A DNA stretch of 64,000 nucleotides from Arcuatula senhousia (taxonomy: Eukaryota > Mollusca > Bivalvia > Mytilida > Mytilidae). The notes beneath the pieces are model-generated. The model did not search any database. It worked only from the letters and a program-made list of their open reading frames with translations, and was not told where the DNA came from. The position numbers were made by a program, and so were the translations under genes. Positions 36,062 through 49,382 of this stretch are shown one piece after another. The DNA lies in the NCBI GenBank assembly GCA_963971305.1, contig OZ020305.1, forward strand, positions 42,357,717 through 42,421,716, read 5' to 3'. Positions within the stretch are counted from its first letter, which is position 1. Each line of letters begins with the position of its first letter.

Positions 36062-37433
36062 AGTTGTATTATAAAGCTAGAGTTTGTTTGGTTCTTTTGC
36101 GTATTCAAGTGAAAATGATACTTTCCTGGAGAGTTAAACTACTTTATATACTGGATTTACAGATGTCAAGATGACACGAAACGATTATCAAGAGATGAGT
36201 ATGACAGGACCGTTGTTTTCATAGCTTAAGTAGACACAAGCTCTTTCCGTCGTTTAAAATGCACATTGCAAATAATTGTCTCATAACGAGCTAATTACTT
36301 TTTAATTAATTATTGGCTATGTGAACGAAGATTTTTGTTTTATTATAGTTACGTTTTCATCTTAAAAACTTATTTTCTTGAACTCTGTCTTTTTTTTTTA
36401 ATTTTCAATCAGGGGGCGATAATTCACAATATCAGGTAAAAGATTTCTTCAATTTCTATTTCATTCGTAAATTTAACGCAATGAACGGAGTTCTTACAAA
36501 ATGAAATGGTAATCGTTGAGAATGTTTGCAACTTGTAAAATACAGTTGCAAAAGGAGGAAAAACTATAAACAAACAAATACTTCAGAAAAAGACAAAAAA
36601 TTGTGTGTTTTTTTGGGGTTAATTTTTTAGGGGGGGGATGATTGCAGCTAGTCGTTGTTGTTTAATATAGTTCCCTTTTGATGTACTCATTTGACTTATT
36701 TTGTTCGGTCGCGTGTACTATTAGCATGCCGTTTGTGTGGTAACTTCTTCAGTTAGCCTTATCAAATTACTAAAAAAATTGTCCACGAAGTTTTACACAT
36801 TTGGAACTTCAGGGGCAATAGCGGACGAATATTTGGTTTTATGACTATTTCGGTTTTATAACAAAATTGCCAAAAGTGTTTCATTATTTAGAGAAAATGT
36901 GTCTTGCAATGGTGTAAAGGTTAAAAATAACGCGCATGATTTGCACGAGCTTCATGATGTTTCTTTAACGAAATGAAACCTTGCAGCATCCAACTTTGTT
37001 CTGATTTTTTTTTTTCATCTGAAAACGATCGGAAGCTTCTCTGATGCAGTTGGTAAGTCAATTTTTATTATGAAATTGAAAATTAAGCTAGTCATGTTTT
37101 TCCCCCTGCCTTTTAAAGGATTTATGAAGTTCAGGTTTTTCTGTATTTGTATTTTTGAAATTGTATAGTGAAATCAGCATGGTTTGTGAACAAGATGTTA
37201 TATTCATTTTTCTTAAGGTTCATTTGCAATAGTTGACCGGGCGGCGAAAGTTGAATTGCACTTGTAAAAGGGGATAGGGGAGGTAAATAGGGTTTAGAAA
37301 AAGTCATTGTTTTTATACAAATAGTAAGATTCTTTTTGAAAAATGTTAGCGGCTCTTAAAAGAGCCCTTTTCACAGTCACATTAAAGACTGGGTCGTTGG
37401 TATTTGGATGTGTCGTGTTGAATTCTTTGTTCT

Positions 37434-37727
37434 TTATTCTTCTTCGAATGGACTGAATTCTGGCTCTTGTCCAAATAGCTTGAATCTCAGGGTTTCTGCT
37501 TCTTTGTGCTTTTCTGTTGTATATTGGTAGTACATGTTGATTACTCCTTCAAGCACGACGATTCTCATACGAAGTGGATATCTGAAACTTCGAATATTGT
37601 CTCTAACGGCCTTTTCATACTTGTCCTTTAAGTATTCCAGTTTGTCACTAAGAAGCAACATCTGTTGACAGGCTCTTTGGGTTCTGCTCTCTGCGTCTTG
37701 TAGCTTGGCATACAATGAGGAATCCAT
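37434..37727 (-). CDS. 97-aa helical protein, copy 23
   Basis: Reference protein. Stem-loop 37351..37366, TATA 37809..37816. Counterpart of copy 18. Confidence 0.72.
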   Translation of the reverse strand: MDSSLYAKLQDAESRTQRACQQMLLLSDKLEYLKDKYEKAVRDNIRSFRYPLRMRIVVLEGVINMYYQYTTEKHKEAETLRFKLFGQEPEFSPFEEE

Positions 37728-39097
37728 AGTTGTATTATAAAGCTAGAGTTTGTTTGGTTCTTTTGCGTATTCAAGTGAAAATGATACTTTCCTGGAGAGT
37801 TAAACTACTTTATATACTGGATTTACAGATGTCAAGATGACACGAAACGATTATCAAGAGATGAGTATGACAGGACCGTTGTTTTCATAGCTTAAGTAGA
37901 CACAAGCTCTTTCCGTCGTTTAAAATGCACATTGCAAATAATTGTCTCATAACGAGCTAATTACTTTTTAATTAATTATTGGCTATGTGAACGAAGATTT
38001 TTGTTTTATTATAGTTACGTTTTCATCTTAAAAACTTATTTTCTTGAACTCTGTCTTTTTTTTTAATTTTCAATCAGGGGGCGATAATTCACAATATCAG
38101 GTAAAAGATTTCTTCAATTTCTATTTCATTCGTAAATTTAACGCAATGAACGGAGTTCTTACAAAATGAAATGGTAATCGTTGAGAATGTTTGCAACTTG
38201 TAAAATACAGTTGCAAAAGGAGGAAAAACTATAAACAAACAAATACTTCAGAAAAAGACAAAAAATTGTGTGTTTTTTTGGGGTTAATTTTTTAGGGGGG
38301 GGATGATTGCAGCTAGTCGTTGTTGTTTAATATAGTTCCTTTTTGATGTACTCATTTGACTTATTTTGTTCGGTCGCGTGTACTATTAGCATGCCGTTTG
38401 TGTGGTAACTTCTTCAGTTAGCCTTATCAAATTACTAAAAAAATTGTCCACGAAGTTTTACACATTTGGAACTTCAGGGGCAATAGCGGACGAATATTTG
38501 GTTTTATGACTATTTCGGTTTTATAACAAAATTGCCAAAAGTGTTTCATTATTTAGAGAAAATGTGTCTTGCAATGGTGTAAAGGTTAAAAATAACGCGC
38601 ATGATTTGCACGAGCTTCATGATGTTTCTTTAACGAAATGAAACCTTGCAGCATCCAACTTTGTTCTGATTTTTTTTTTCATCTGAAAACGATCGGAAGC
38701 TTCTCTGATGCAGTTGGTAAGTCAATTTTTATTATGAAATTGAAAATTAAGCTAGTCATGTTTTTCCCCCTGCCTTTTAAAGGATTTATGAAGTTCAGGT
38801 TTTTCTGTATTTGTATTTTTGAAATTGTATAGTGAAATCAGCATGGTTTGTGAACAAGATGTTATATTCATTTTTCTTAAGGTTCATTTGCAATAGTTGA
38901 CCGGGCGGCGAAAGTTGAATTGCACTTGTAAAAGGGGATAGGGGAGGTAAATAGGGTTTAGAAAAAGTCATTGTTTTTATACAAATAGTAAGATTCTTTT
39001 TGAAAAATGTTAGCGGCTCTTAAAAGAGCCCTTTTCACAGTCACATTAAAGACTGGGTCGTTGGTATTTGGATGTGTCGTGTTGAATTCTTTGTTCT

Positions 39098-39391
39098 TTA
39101 TTCTTCTTCGAATGGACTGAATTCTGGCTCTTGTCCAAATAGCTTGAATCTCAGGGTTTCTGCTTCTTTGTGCTTTTCTGTTGTATATTGGTAGTACATG
39201 TTGATTACTCCTTCAAGCACGACGATTCTCATACGAAGTGGATATCTGAAACTTCGAATATTGTCTCAAACGGCCTTTTCATACTTGTCCTTTAAGTATT
39301 CCAGTTTGTCACTAAGAAGCAACATCTGTTGACAGGCTCTTTGGGTTCTGCTCTCTGCGTCTTGTAGCTTGGCATACAATGAGGAATCCAT
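39098..39391 (-). pseudogene. 97-aa gene, copy 24, stop at codon 42
   Basis: TGA at 39266..39268. Stem-loop 39015..39030, TATA 39473..39480. C to T at 38340. Counterpart of copy 19. Confidence 0.7.
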
Positions 39392-40764
39392 AGTTGTATT
39401 ATAAAGCTAGAGTTTGTTTGGTTCTTTTGCGTATTCAAGTGAAAATGATACTTTCCTGGAGAGTTAAACTACTTTATATACTGGATTTACAGATGTCAAG
39501 ATGACACGAAACGATTATCAAGAGATGAGTATGACAGGACCGTTGTTTTCATAGCTTAAGTAGACACAAGCTCTTTCCGTCGTTTAAAATGCACATTGCA
39601 AATAATTGTCTCATAACGAGCTAATTACTTTTTAATTAATTATTGGCTATGTGAACGAAGATTTTTGTTTTATTATAGTTACGTTTTCATCTTAAAAACT
39701 TATTTTCTTGAACTCTGTCTTTTTTTTTAATTTTCAATCAGGGGGCGATAATTCACAATATCAGGTAAAAGATTTCTTCAATTTCTATTTCATTCGTAAA
39801 TTTAACGCAATGAACGGAGTTCTTACAAAATGAAATGGTAATCGTTGAGAATGTTTGCAACTTGTAAAATACAGTTGCAAAAGGAGGAAAAACTATAAAC
39901 AAACAAATACTTCAGAAAAAGACAAAAAATTGTGTGTTTTTTTGGGGTTAATTTTTTAGGGGGGGGATGATTGCAGCTAGTCGTTGTTGTTTAATATAGT
40001 TCCCTTTTGATGTACTCATTTGACTTATTTTGTTCGGTCGCGTGTACTATTAGCATGCCGTTTGTGTGGTAACTTCTTCAGTTAGCCTTATCAAATTACT
40101 AAAAAAATTGTCCACGAAGTTTTACACATTTGGAACTTCAGGGGCAATAGCGGACGAATATTTGGTTTTATGACTATTTCGGTTTTATAACAAAATTGCC
40201 AAAAGTGTTTCATTATTTAGAGAAAATGTGTCTTGCAATGGTGTAAAGGTTAAAAATAACGCGCATGATTTGCACGAGCTTCATGATGTTTCTTTAACGA
40301 AATGAAACCTTGCAGCATCCAACTTTGTTCTGATTTTTTTTTTTTCATCTGAAAACGATCGGAAGCTTCTATGATGCAGTTGGTAAGTCAATTTTTATTA
40401 TGAAATTGAAAATTAAGCTAGTCATGTTTTTCCCCCTGCCTTTTAAAGGATTTATGAAGTTCAGGTTTTTCTGTATTTGTATTTTTGAAATTGTATAGTG
40501 AAATCAGCATGGTTTGTGAACAAGATGTTATATTCATTTTTCTTAAGGTTCATTTGCAATAGTTGACCGGGCGGCGAAAGTTGAATTGCACTTGTAAAAG
40601 GGGATAGGGGAGGTAAATAGGGTTTAGAAAAAGTCATTGTTTTTATACAAATAGTAAGATTCTTTTTGAAAAAATGTTAGCGGCTCTTAAAAGAGCCCTT
40701 TTCACAGTCACATTAAAGACTGGGTCGTTGGTATTTGGATGTGTCGTGTTGAATTCTTTGTTCT

Positions 40765-41058
40765 TTATTCTTCTTCGAATGGACTGAATTCTGGCTCTTG
40801 TCCAAATAGCTTGAATCTCAGGGTTTCTGCTTCTTTGTGCTTTTCTGTTGTATATTGGTAGTACATGTTGATTACTCCTTCAAGCACGACGATTCTCATA
40901 CGAAGTGGATATCTGAAACTTCGAATATTGTCTCAAACGGCCTTTTCATACTTGTCCTTTAAGTATTCCAGTTTGTCACTAAGAAGCAACATCTGTTGAC
41001 AGGCTCTTTGGGTTCTGCTCTCTGCGTCTTGTAGCTTGGCATACAATGAGGAATCCAT
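40765..41058 (-). pseudogene. 97-aa gene, copy 25, stop at codon 42
   Basis: TGA at 40933..40935. Stem-loop 40682..40697, TATA 41140..41147. C to A at 40371 and the extra A before the stem-loop. Counterpart of copy 20. Confidence 0.7.
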
Positions 41059-42429
41059 AGTTGTATTATAAAGCTAGAGTTTGTTTGGTTCTTTTGCGTA
41101 TTCAAGTGAAAATGATACTTTCCTGGAGAGTTAAACTACTTTATATACTGGATTTACAGATGTCAAGATGACACGAAACGATTATCAAGAGATGAGTATG
41201 ACAGGACCGTTGTTTTCATAGCTTAAGTAGACACAAGCTCTTTCCGTCGTTTAAAATGCACATTGCAAATAATTGTCTCATAACGAGCTAATTACTTTTT
41301 AATTAATTATTGGCTATGTGAACGAAGATTTTTGTTTTATTATAGTTACGTTTTCATCTTAAAAACTTATTTTCTTGAACTCTGTCTTTTTTTTTAATTT
41401 TCAATCAGGGGGCGATAATTCACAATATCAGGTAAAAGATTTCTTCAATTTCTATTTCATTCGTAAATTTAACGCAATGAACGGAGTTCTTACAAAATGA
41501 AATGGTAATCGTTGAGAATGTTTGCAACTTGTAAAATACAGTTGCAAAAGGAGGAAAAACTATAAACAAACAAATACTTCAGAAAAAGACAAAAAATTGT
41601 GTGTTTTTTTGGGGTTAATTTTTTAGGGGGGGGGATGATTGCAGCTAGTCGTTGTTGTTTAATATAGTTCCCTTTTGATGTACTCATTTGACTTATTTTG
41701 TTCGGTCGCGTGTACTATTAGCATGCCGTTTGTGTGGTAACTTCTTCAGTTAGCCTTATCAAATTACTAAAAAAATTGTCCACGAAGTTTTACACATTTG
41801 GAACTTCAGGGGCAATAGCGGACGAATATTTGGTTTTATGACTATTTCGGTTTTATAACAAAATTGCCAAAAGTGTTTCATTATTTAGAGAAAATGTGTC
41901 TTGCAATGGTGTAAAGGTTAAAAATAACGCGCATGATTTGCACGAGCTTCATGATGTTTCTTTAACGAAATGAAACCTTGCAGCATCCAACTTTGTTCTG
42001 ATTTTTTTTTTTATCTGAAAACGATCGGAAGCTTCTCTGATGCAGTTGGTAAGTCAATTTTTATTATGAAATTGAAAATTAAGCTAGTCATGTTTTTCCC
42101 CCTGCCTTTTAAAGGATTTATGAAGTTCAGGTTTTTCTGTATTTGTATTTTTGAAATTGTATAGTGAAATCAGCATGGTTTGTGAACAAGATGTTATATT
42201 CATTTTTCTTAAGGTTCATTTGCAATAGTTGACCGGGCGGCGAAAGTTGAATTGCACTTGTAAAAGGGGATAGGGGAGGTAAATAGGGTTTAGAAAAAGT
42301 CATTGTTTTTATACAAATAGTAAGATTCTTTTTGAAAAATGTTAGCGGCTCTTAAAAGAGCCCTTTTCACAGTCACATTAAAGACTGGGTCGTTGGTATT
42401 TGGATGTGTCGTGTTGAATTCTTTGTTCT

Positions 42430-42723
42430 TTATTCTTCTTCGAATGGACTGAATTCTGGCTCTTGTCCAAATAGCTTGAATCTCAGGGTTTCTGCTTCTT
42501 TGTGCTTTTCTGTTGTATATTGGTAGTACATGTTGATTACTCCTTCAAGCACGACGATTCTCATACGAAGTGGATATCTGAAACTTCGAATATTGTCTAA
42601 AACGGCCTTTTCATACTTGTCCTTTAAGTATTCCAGTTTGTCACTAAGAAGCAACATCTGTTGACAGGCTCTTTGGGTTCTGCTCTCTGCGTCTTGTAGC
42701 TTGGCATACAATGAGGAATCCAT
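42430..42723 (-). CDS. 97-aa helical protein, copy 26, R42L
   Basis: TTA at codon 42 (42598..42600). Stem-loop 42347..42362, TATA 42805..42812. The T-tract near 42012 lacks its final C. Counterpart of copy 21, so the Leu allele arose once and was duplicated with the block. Confidence 0.7.
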   Translation of the reverse strand: MDSSLYAKLQDAESRTQRACQQMLLLSDKLEYLKDKYEKAVLDNIRSFRYPLRMRIVVLEGVINMYYQYTTEKHKEAETLRFKLFGQEPEFSPFEEE

Positions 42724-44093
42724 AGTTGTATTATAAAGCTAGAGTTTGTTTGGTTCTTTTGCGTATTCAAGTGAAAATGATACTTTCCTGGAGAGTTAAA
42801 CTACTTTATATACTGGATTTACAGATGTCAAGATGACACGAAACGATTATCAAGAGATGAGTATGACAGGACCGTTGTTTTCATAGCTTAAGTAGACACA
42901 AGCTCTTTCCGTCGTTTAAAATGCACATTGCAAATAATTGTCTCATAACGAGCTAATTACTTTTTAATTAATTATTGGCTATGTGAACGAAGATTTTTGT
43001 TTTATTATAGTTACGTTTTCATCTTAAAAACTTATTTTCTTGAACTCTGTCTTTTTTTTTAATTTTCAATCAGGGGGCGATAATTCACAATATCAGGTAA
43101 AAGATTTCTTCAATTTCTATTTCATTCGTAAATTTAACGCAATGAACGGAGTTCTTACAAAATGAAATGGTAATCGTTGAGAATGTTTGCAACTTGTAAA
43201 ATACAGTTGCAAAAGGAGGAAAAACTATAAACAAACAAATACTTCAGAAAAAGACAAAAAATTGTGTGTTTTTTTGGGGTTAATTTTTTAGGGGGGGATG
43301 ATTGCAGCTAGTCGTCGTTGTATAATATAGTTCCCTTTTGATGTACTCATTTGACTTATTTTGTTCGGTCGCGTGTACTATTAGCATGCCGTTTGTGTGG
43401 TAACTTCTTCAGTTAGCCTTATCAAATTACTAAAAAAATTGTCCACGAAGTTTTACACATTTGGAACTTCAGGGGCAATAGCGGACGAATATTTGGTTTT
43501 ATGACTATTTCGGTTTTATAACAAAATTGCCAAAAGTGTTTCATTATTTAGAGAAAATGTGTCTTGCAATGGTGTAAAGGTTAAAAATAACGCGCATGAT
43601 TTGCACGAGCTTCATGATGTTTCTTTAACGAAATGAAACCTTGCAGCATCCAACTTTGTTCTGATTTTTTTTTTTCATCTGAAAACGATCGGAAGCTTCT
43701 CTGATGCAGTTGGTAAGTCAATTTTTATTATGAAATTGAAAATTAAGCTAGTCATGTTTTTCCCCCTGCCTTTTAAAGGATTTATGAAGTTCAGGTTTTT
43801 CTGTATTTGTATTTTTGAAATTGTATAGTGAAATCAGCATGGTTTGTGAACAAGATGTTATATTCATTTTTCTTAAGGTTCATTTGCAATAGTTGACCGG
43901 GCGGCGAAAGTTGAATTGCACTTGTAAAAGGGGATAGGGGAGGTAAATAGGGTTTAGAAAAAGTCATTGTTTTTATACAAATAGTAAGATTCTTTTTGAA
44001 AAATGTTAGCGGCTCTTAAAAGAGCCCTTTTCACAGTCACATTAAAGACTGGGTCGTTGGTATTTGGATGTGTCGTGTTGAATTCTTTGTTCT

Positions 44094-44387
44094 TTATTCT
44101 TCTTCGAATGGACTGAATTCTGGCTCTTGTCCAAATAGCTTGAATCTCAGGGTTTCTGCTTCTTTGTGCTTTTCTGTTGTATATTGGTAGTACATGTTGA
44201 TTACTCCTTCAAGCACGACGATTCTCATACGAAGTGGATATCTGAAACTTCGAATATTGTCTCAAACGGCCTTTTCATACTTGTCCTTTAAGTATTCCAG
44301 TTTGTCACTAAGAAGCAACATCTGTTGACAGGCTCTTTGGGTTCTGCTCTCTGCGTCTTGTAGCTTGGCATACAATGAGGAATCCAT
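44094..44387 (-). pseudogene. 97-aa gene, copy 27, stop at codon 42
   Basis: TGA at 44262..44264. Stem-loop 44011..44026, TATA 44469..44476. Private changes T to C at 43316 and T to A at 43322. Confidence 0.7.
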
Positions 44388-45758
44388 AGTTGTATTATAA
44401 AGCTAGAGTTTGTTTGGTTCTTTTGCGTATTCAAGTGAAAATGATACTTTCCTGGAGAGTTAAACTACTTTATATACTGGATTTACAGATGTCAAGATGA
44501 CACGAAACGATTATCAAGAGATGAGTATGACAGGACCGTTGTTTTCATAGCTTAAGTAGACACAAGCTCTTTCCGTCGTTTAAAATGCACATTGCAAATA
44601 ATTGTCTCATAACGAGCTAATTACTTTTTAATTAATTATTGGCTATGTGAACGAAGATTTTTGTTTTATTATAGTTACGTTTTCATCTTAAAAACTTATT
44701 TTCTTGAACTCTGTCTTTTTTTTTAATTTTCAATCAGGGGGCGATAATTCACAATATCAGGTAAAAGATTTCTTCAATTTCTATTTCATTCGTAAATTTA
44801 ACGCAATGAACGGAGTTCTTACAAAATGAAATGGTAATCGTTGAGAATGTTTGCAACTTGTAAAATACAGTTGCAAAAGGAGGAAAAACTATAAACAAAC
44901 AAATACTTCAGAAAAAGACAAAAAATTGTGTGTTTTTTTGGGGTTAATTTTTTAGGGGGGGTATGATTGCAGCTAGTCGTTGTTGTTTAATATAGTTCCC
45001 TTTTGATGTACTCATTTGACTTATTTTGTTCGGTCGCGTGTACTATTAGCATGCCGTTTGTGTGGTAACTTCTTCAGTTAGCCTTATCAAATTACTAAAA
45101 AAATTGTCCACGAAGTTTTACACATTTGGAACTTCAGGGGCAATAGCGGACGAATATTTGGTTTTATGACTATTTCGGTTTTATAACAAAATTGCCAAAA
45201 GTGTTTCATTATTTAGAGAAAATGTGTCTTGCAATGGTGTAAAGGTTAAAAATAACGCGCATGATTTGCACGAGCTTCATGATGTTTCTTTAACGAAATG
45301 AAACCTTGCAGCATCCAACTTTGTTCTGATTTTTTTTTTTCATCTGAAAACGATCGGAAGCTTCTCTGATGCAGTTGGTAAGTCAATTTTTATTATGAAA
45401 TTGAAAATTAAGCTAGTCATGTTTTTCCCCCTGCCTTTTAAAGGATTTATGAAGTTCAGGTTTTTCTGTATTTGTATTTTTGAAATTGTATAGTGAAATC
45501 AGCATGGTTTGTGAACAAGATGTTATATTCATTTTTCTTAAGGTTCATTTGCAATAGTTGACCGGGCGGCGAAAGTTGAACTGCACTTGTAAAAGGGGAT
45601 AGGGGAGGTAAATAGGGTTTAGAAAAAGTCATTGTTTTTATACAAATAGTAAGATTCTTTTTGAAAAATGTTAGCGGCTCTTAAAAGAGCCCTTTTCACA
45701 GTCACATTAAAGACTGGGTCGTTGGTATTTGGATGTGTCGTGTTGAATTCTTTGTTCT

Positions 45759-46052
45759 TTATTCTTCTTCGAATGGACTGAATTCTGGCTCTTGTCCAAA
45801 TAGCTTGAATCTCAGGGTTTCTGCTTCTTTGTGCTTTTCTGTTGTATATTGGTAGTACATGTTGATTACTCCTTCAAGCACGACGATTCTCATACGAAGT
45901 GGATATCTGAAACTTCGAATATTGTCTCAAACGGCCTTTTCATACTTGTCCTTTAAGTATTCCAGTTTGTCACTAAGAAGCAACATCTGTTGACAGGCTC
46001 TTTGGGTTCTGCTCTCTGCGTCTTGTAGCTTGGCATACAATGAGGAATCCAT
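45759..46052 (-). pseudogene. 97-aa gene, copy 28, stop at codon 42
   Basis: TGA at 45927..45929. Stem-loop 45676..45691, TATA 46134..46141. Private G to T at 44962 and T to C at 45581. Confidence 0.7.
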
Positions 46053-47423
46053 AGTTGTATTATAAAGCTAGAGTTTGTTTGGTTCTTTTGCGTATTCAAG
46101 TGAAAATGATACTTTCCTGGAGAGTTAAACTACTTTATATACTGGATTTACAGATGTCAAGATGACACGAAACGATTATCAAGAGATGAGTATGACAGGA
46201 CCGTTGTTTTCATAGCTTAAGTAGACACAAGCTCTTTCCGTCGTTTAAAATGCACATTGCAAATAATTGTCTCATAACGAGCTAATTACTTTTTAATTAA
46301 TTATTGGCTATGTGAACGAAGATTTTTGTTTTATTATAGTTACGTTTTCATCTTAAAAACTTATTTTCTTGAACTCTGTCTTTTTTTTTAATTTTCAATC
46401 AGGGGGCGATAATTCACAATATCAGGTAAAAGATTTCTTCAATTTCTATTTCATTCGTAAATTTAACGCAATGAACGGAGTTCTTACAAAATGAAATGGT
46501 AATCGTTGAGAATGTTTGCAACTTGTAAAATACAGTTGCAAAAGGAGGAAAAACTATAAACAAACAAATACTTCAGAAAAAGACAAAAAAATTGTGTGTT
46601 TTTTTGGGGTTAATTTTTTAGGGGGGGGATGATTGCAGCTAGTCGTTGTTGTTTAATATAGTTCCCTTTTGATGTACTCATTTGACTTATTTTGTTCGGT
46701 CGCGTGTACTATTAGCATGCCGTTTGTGTGGTAACTTCTTCAGTTAGCCTTATCAAATTACTAAAAAAATTGTCCACGAAGTTTTACACATTTGGAACTT
46801 CAGGGGCAATAGCGGACGAATATTTGGTTTTATGACTATTTCGGTTTTATAACAAAATTGCCAAAAGTGTTTCATTATTTAGAGAAAATGTGTCTTGCAA
46901 TGGTGTAAAGGTTAAAAATAACGCGCATGATTTGCACGAGCTTCATGATGTTTCTTTAACGAAATGAAACCTTGCAGCATCCAACTTTGTTCTGATTTTT
47001 TTTTTCATCTGAAAACGATCGGAAGCTTCTCTGATGCAGTTGGTAAGTCAATTTTTATTATGAAATTGAAAATTAAGCTAGTCATGTTTTTCCCCCTGCC
47101 TTTTAAAGGATTTATGAAGTTCAGGTTTTTCTGTATTTGTATTTTTGAAATTGTATAGTGAAATCAGCATGGTTTGTGAACAAGATGTTATATTCATTTT
47201 TCTTAAGGTTCATTTGCAATAGTTGACCGGGCGGCGAAAGTTGAATTGCACTTGTAAAAGGGGATAGGGGAGGTAAATAGGGTTTAGAAAAAGTCATTGT
47301 TTTTATACAAATAGTAAGATTCTTTTTGAAAAATGTTAGCGGCTCTTAAAAGAGCCCTTTTCACAGTCACATTAAAGACTGGGTCGTTGGTATTTGGATG
47401 TGTCGTGTTGAATTCTTTGTTCT

Positions 47424-47717
47424 TTATTCTTCTTCGAATGGACTGAATTCTGGCTCTTGTCCAAATAGCTTGAATCTCAGGGTTTCTGCTTCTTTGTGCT
47501 TTTCTGTTGTATATTGGTAGTACATGTTGATTACTCCTTCAAGCACGACGATTCTCATACGAAGTGGATATCTGAAACTTCGAATATTGTCTCTAACGGC
47601 CTTTTCATACTTGTCCTTTAAGTATTCCAGTTTGTCACTAAGAAGCAACATCTGTTGACAGGCTCTTTGGGTTCTGCTCTCTGCGTCTTGTAGCTTGGCA
47701 TACAATGAGGAATCCAT
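47424..47717 (-). CDS. 97-aa helical protein, copy 29
   Basis: Reference protein; marks the return to open frames after two stop copies. Stem-loop 47341..47356, TATA 47799..47806. The A-run near 46585 is one base longer than usual. Confidence 0.72.
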   Translation of the reverse strand: MDSSLYAKLQDAESRTQRACQQMLLLSDKLEYLKDKYEKAVRDNIRSFRYPLRMRIVVLEGVINMYYQYTTEKHKEAETLRFKLFGQEPEFSPFEEE

Positions 47718-49088
47718 AGTTGTATTATAAAGCTAGAGTTTGTTTGGTTCTTTTGCGTATTCAAGTGAAAATGATACTTTCCTGGAGAGTTAAACTACTT
47801 TATATACTGGATTTACAGATGTCAAGATGACACGAAACGATTATCAAGAGATGAGTATGACAGGACCGTTGTTTTCATAGCTTAAGTAGACACAAGCTCT
47901 TTCCGTCGTTTAAAATGCACATTGCAAATAATTGTCTCATAACGAGCTAATTACTTTTTAATTAATTATTGGCTATGTGAACGAAGATTTTTGTTTTATT
48001 ATAGTTACGTTTTCATCTTAAAAACTTATTTTCTTGAACTCTGTCTTTTTTTTTAATTTTCAATCAGGGGGCGATAATTCACAATATCAGGTAAAAGATT
48101 TCTTCAATTTCTATTTCATTCGTAAATTTAACGCAATGAACGGAGTTCTTACAAAATGAAATGGTAATCGTTGAGAATGTTTGCAACTTGTAAAATACAG
48201 TTGCAAAAGGAGGAAAAACTATAAACAAACAAATACTTCAGAAAAAGACAAAAAATTGTGTGTTTTTTTGGGGTTAATTTTTTAGGGGGGGGGATGATTG
48301 CAGCTAGTCGTTGTTGTTTAATATAGTTCCCTTTTGATGTACTCATTTGACTTATTTTGTTCGGTCGCGTGTACTATTAGCATGCCGTTTGTGTGGTAAT
48401 TTCTTCCGTTAGCCTTATCAAATTACTAAAAAAATTGTCCACGAAGTTTTACACATTTGGAACTTCAGGGGCAATAGCGGACGAATATTTGGTTTTATGA
48501 CTATTTCGGTTTTATAACAAAATTGCCAAAAGTGTTTCATTATTTAGAGAAAATGTGTCTTGCAATGGTGTAAAGGTTAAAAATAACGCGCATGATTTGC
48601 ACGAGCTTCATGATGTTTCTTTAACGAAATGAAACCTTGCAGCATCCAACTTTGTTCTGATTTTTTTTTTCATCTGAAAACGATCGGAAGCTTCTCTGAT
48701 GCAGTTGGTAAGTCAATTTTTATTATGAAATTGAAAATTAAGCTAGTCATGTTTTTCCCCCTGCCTTTTAAAGGATTTATGAAGTTCAGGTTTTTCTGTA
48801 TTTGTATTTTTGAAATTGTATAGTGAAATCAGCATGGTTTGTGAACAAGATGTTATATTCATTTTTCTTAAGGTTCATTTGCAATAGTTGACCGGGCGGC
48901 GAAAGTTGAATTGCACTTGTAAAAGGGGATAGGGGAGGTAAATAGGGTTTAGAAAAAGTCATTGTTTTTATACAAATAGTAAGATTCTTTTTGAAAAATG
49001 TTAGCGGCTCTTAAAAGAGCCCTTTTCACAGTCACATTAAAGACTGGGTCGTTGGTATTTGGATGTGTCGTGTTGAATTCTTTGTTCT

Positions 49089-49382
49089 TTATTCTTCTTC
49101 GAATGGACTGAATTCTGGCTCTTGTCCAAATAGCTTGAATATCAGGGTTTCTGCTTCTTTGTGCTTTTCTGTTGTATATTGGTAGTACATGTTGATTACT
49201 CCTTCAAGCACGACGATTCTCATACGAAGTGGATATCTGAAACTTCGAATATTGTCTCTAACGGCCTTTTCATACTTGTCCTTTAAGTATTCCAGTTTGT
49301 CACTAAGAAGCAACATCTGTTGACAGGCTCTTTGGGTTCTGCTCTCTGCGTCTTGTAGCTTGGCATACAATGAGGAATCCAT
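49089..49382 (-). CDS. 97-aa helical protein, copy 30, R81I
   Basis: Codon 81 is ATA (49140..49142), replacing a basic residue late in helix 2. Stem-loop 49006..49021, TATA 49464..49471. Private spacer changes C to T at 48400 and A to C at 48407. Confidence 0.72.
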   Translation of the reverse strand: MDSSLYAKLQDAESRTQRACQQMLLLSDKLEYLKDKYEKAVRDNIRSFRYPLRMRIVVLEGVINMYYQYTTEKHKEAETLIFKLFGQEPEFSPFEEE

